NCBI GenBank assembly: GCA_023444445.1
Contig: JAEXMK010000098.1
Location: 1 to 14,818, forward strand
From: Pseudomonadota bacterium
GTDB taxonomy: Bacteria; Pseudomonadota; Alphaproteobacteria; Rhizobiales; Rhizobiaceae
DNA: 14,818 nt
Direction: 5' to 3'
The position numbers and the translations under genes were made by a program. Under the pieces are notes generated by a model. That model was not told the origin of the DNA and made no database searches. It saw nothing but the letters and a program-made list of their open reading frames with translations. This document shows, piece after piece, positions 13,904-14,818 of the stretch (position 1 is its first letter; each line of letters starts with the position of its first letter).

Positions 13904-14680
13904 TCACGCATTCCCGACAGCATGAATTTCCCAGTACATTCCGCCCATCGTCGGGCGTTCGAAGCATTTAAGGGTGCACATTCCTTGAGTTAGATCGTCT
14001 CTTAGCATTCCCGCTAGGTTATCGCAGACATCTACCCCCGGATCACCACTCAGGTGAGTTGAGACACGGAGATTTCCGCTGACCAAACGTATTTTGGCAG
14101 CATTTTCTGCAATAATATAGAACAAAGTTGACATAGGCCCATCAATTCCAAGAGGGAAATTGTCCGGACTAATCTGCCAATCACACCATACTATATTGCC
14201 ATCATCCTCACGCAAACGATCAAGAATCAATGCATGCATACGACAAATAAAGTGCGTAATATAAACAACTGATGCGGCTTGACGTGTAGGAAGAGTAAAA
14301 TTACGGCCGGACGCGAGACCGGAAATTATGGTTTTCTCTCCCGACACATGAATATTCCCGCCCAGATCCATTTGGCTTATCAACTCCGGCAAAGAATCGA
14401 TTATTGTTTTGCCCTGAACGCTTAGCGCTAGTGCAAAGACGCCGCTACTCGCCAAAAAGCCGGGAAATTGCCGGCGAAATTCGTTACGATAGCGATCTGA
14501 GCGCCTTGCAGCCCACTTCCGCAATTTCTTTCCTTGCGGATTCAGTAAAGGCCCCAGCACCTTATCCCAATCCCACTGCTCTGCGCTAACAGACACCAGC
14601 AAAGCAGATGTATGCCAAACATCACGATCATTAGGTATTTCTTGAGGGCTGTGATCCATCGAGGCAACAAGCATAGACAC
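13904..14680 (-). CDS. Hypothetical protein, faintly DUF3800-like
   Basis: A 258-residue protein I do not recognise with confidence. It is soluble, with no signal peptide or clear membrane span. Its layout vaguely recalls DUF3800 (RNase-H-like fold). An early Asp9 in ASMDHS is followed by the hydrophobic strand HTSALLVSV, a basic helix at 50-70, Asp167 in VWCDW, and a late Asp220 in VDVCDNLAGMLRDDL, which resembles the QxADxxAG end motif. The classic DES and QxAD motifs are not exact. The GTG at 14680 has AGG eight bases upstream; ATG at 14674 is an alternative without a clear site. The DNA is clearly richer in A+T than the neighbours, some 60-base stretches being only about one-third G+C. 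It lies 48 bases beyond the tRNA-Arg 3' end, so horizontal acquisition is likely. Confidence 0.65.
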   Translation of the reverse strand: MSMLVASMDHSPQEIPNDRDVWHTSALLVSVSAEQWDWDKVLGPLLNPQGKKLRKWAARRSDRYRNEFRRQFPGFLASSGVFALALSVQGKTIIDSLPELISQMDLGGNIHVSGEKTIISGLASGRNFTLPTRQAASVVYITHFICRMHALILDRLREDDGNIVWCDWQISPDNFPLGIDGPMSTLFYIIAENAAKIRLVSGNLRVSTHLSGDPGVDVCDNLAGMLRDDLTQGMCTLKCFERPTMGGMYWEIHAVGNA

Positions 14681-14728
14681 TTCTATCGCCTGACTTTATC
14701 AACTATTGCTTGATGATCTTTAGAGAAA

Positions 14729-14805
14729 TGGCGCACCCGAAGAGATTCGAACTCCTGACCCCCAGATTCGTAGTCTGGTGCTCTATCCAGCTGAGCTACG
14801 GGTGC
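14729..14805 (-). tRNA. tRNA-Arg (anticodon ACG)
   Basis: The 77-base gene folds into a full cloverleaf. The acceptor arms are GCACCCG and CGGGTGC, and the D arm is GCTC/GAGC. The anticodon stem CCAGA/TCTGG has loop CTACGAA (anticodon ACG, plus-strand 14769-14771). The T arm AGGAG/CTCTT has loop TTCGAAT and one G-U pair. The discriminator is G and CCA is encoded at 14729-14731. The ACG anticodon is normally edited to ICG and reads CGU, CGC and CGA. A weak ATCAA/TTGAT hairpin lies just downstream (14698-14714). The 3' end faces the A+T-rich unknown gene. Confidence 0.97.
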
Positions 14806-14818
14806 GTGCCGTTCCGGT

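Noticed and set aside
13700..13904. Possible second attachment site (copy of the tRNA-Arg 3' end)
   Set aside because: I looked for the T-arm and acceptor sequence on both strands of this gap and found no match longer than a few bases.
1..14818. CRISPR array, insertion sequence, phage or conjugation genes
   Set aside because: There is no regularly spaced repeat, no transposase, integrase or relaxase motif, and no terminal inverted repeat pair flanking any gene.

Overview
The window looks like chromosomal DNA of an alphaproteobacterium of the Rhizobiaceae, most likely Agrobacterium or a close relative. The evidence is G+C-rich coding DNA, rhizobial-type protein sequences, an encoded-CCA tRNA-Arg(ACG), and the gene set fructokinase, pyrE, pyrC and a proline-racemase-family gene. 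I recall a similar order around pyrC/pyrE in A. tumefaciens C58, but I could not check it. Every gene I support lies on the minus strand, so transcription runs from high to low coordinates. The long plus-strand ORFs are antisense shadows.

Layout in transcription order. (1) 14805-14729: tRNA-Arg(ACG). Just downstream is an A+T-rich gene of unknown function (14680-13904), probably acquired, with a faint resemblance to DUF3800 RNase-H-fold proteins. (2) 13699-8610: a five-gene unit for a CUT1/Ugp-like ABC importer (ATPase, two permeases, solute-binding protein) ending in a GpdQ/CpdA-type metallophosphodiesterase. A GntR/FadR-type operator half-site pair lies upstream. The set suggests uptake and cleavage of a glycerophosphodiester-like or sugar-phosphate compound. 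(3) 8313-6820: a succinyl-CoA:acetate CoA-transferase. Its promoter region carries an FNR/FixK-like box placed exactly at -41.5 from a plausible start site, followed by a perfect 20-bp palindrome. (4) 6633-5311: an outer-membrane lipoprotein alpha/beta hydrolase (DUF900 type). (5) 5183-4146: a proline-racemase-family hydroxyproline epimerase with a Ser/Cys active-site pair. (6) 4033-2129: pyrC and then pyrE of de novo pyrimidine synthesis, separated by a good intrinsic terminator. (7) 2030-1104: fructokinase with a LacI-type operator candidate. (8) 979-14: a divergent CE7 (acetyl xylan esterase / cephalosporin C deacetylase) family hydrolase.

Most of the region is housekeeping and catabolic metabolism. 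I see no CRISPR array, insertion sequence, phage gene or obvious defence cassette. The best leads for something new are the oxygen-type control of the CoA-transferase, the Ser/Cys racemase with its own operator-like promoter, the divergent CE7 esterase, and the foreign-looking gene beside the tRNA. Several gene starts were moved downstream from the longest possible ORF because clear Shine-Dalgarno sequences sit before internal ATGs.
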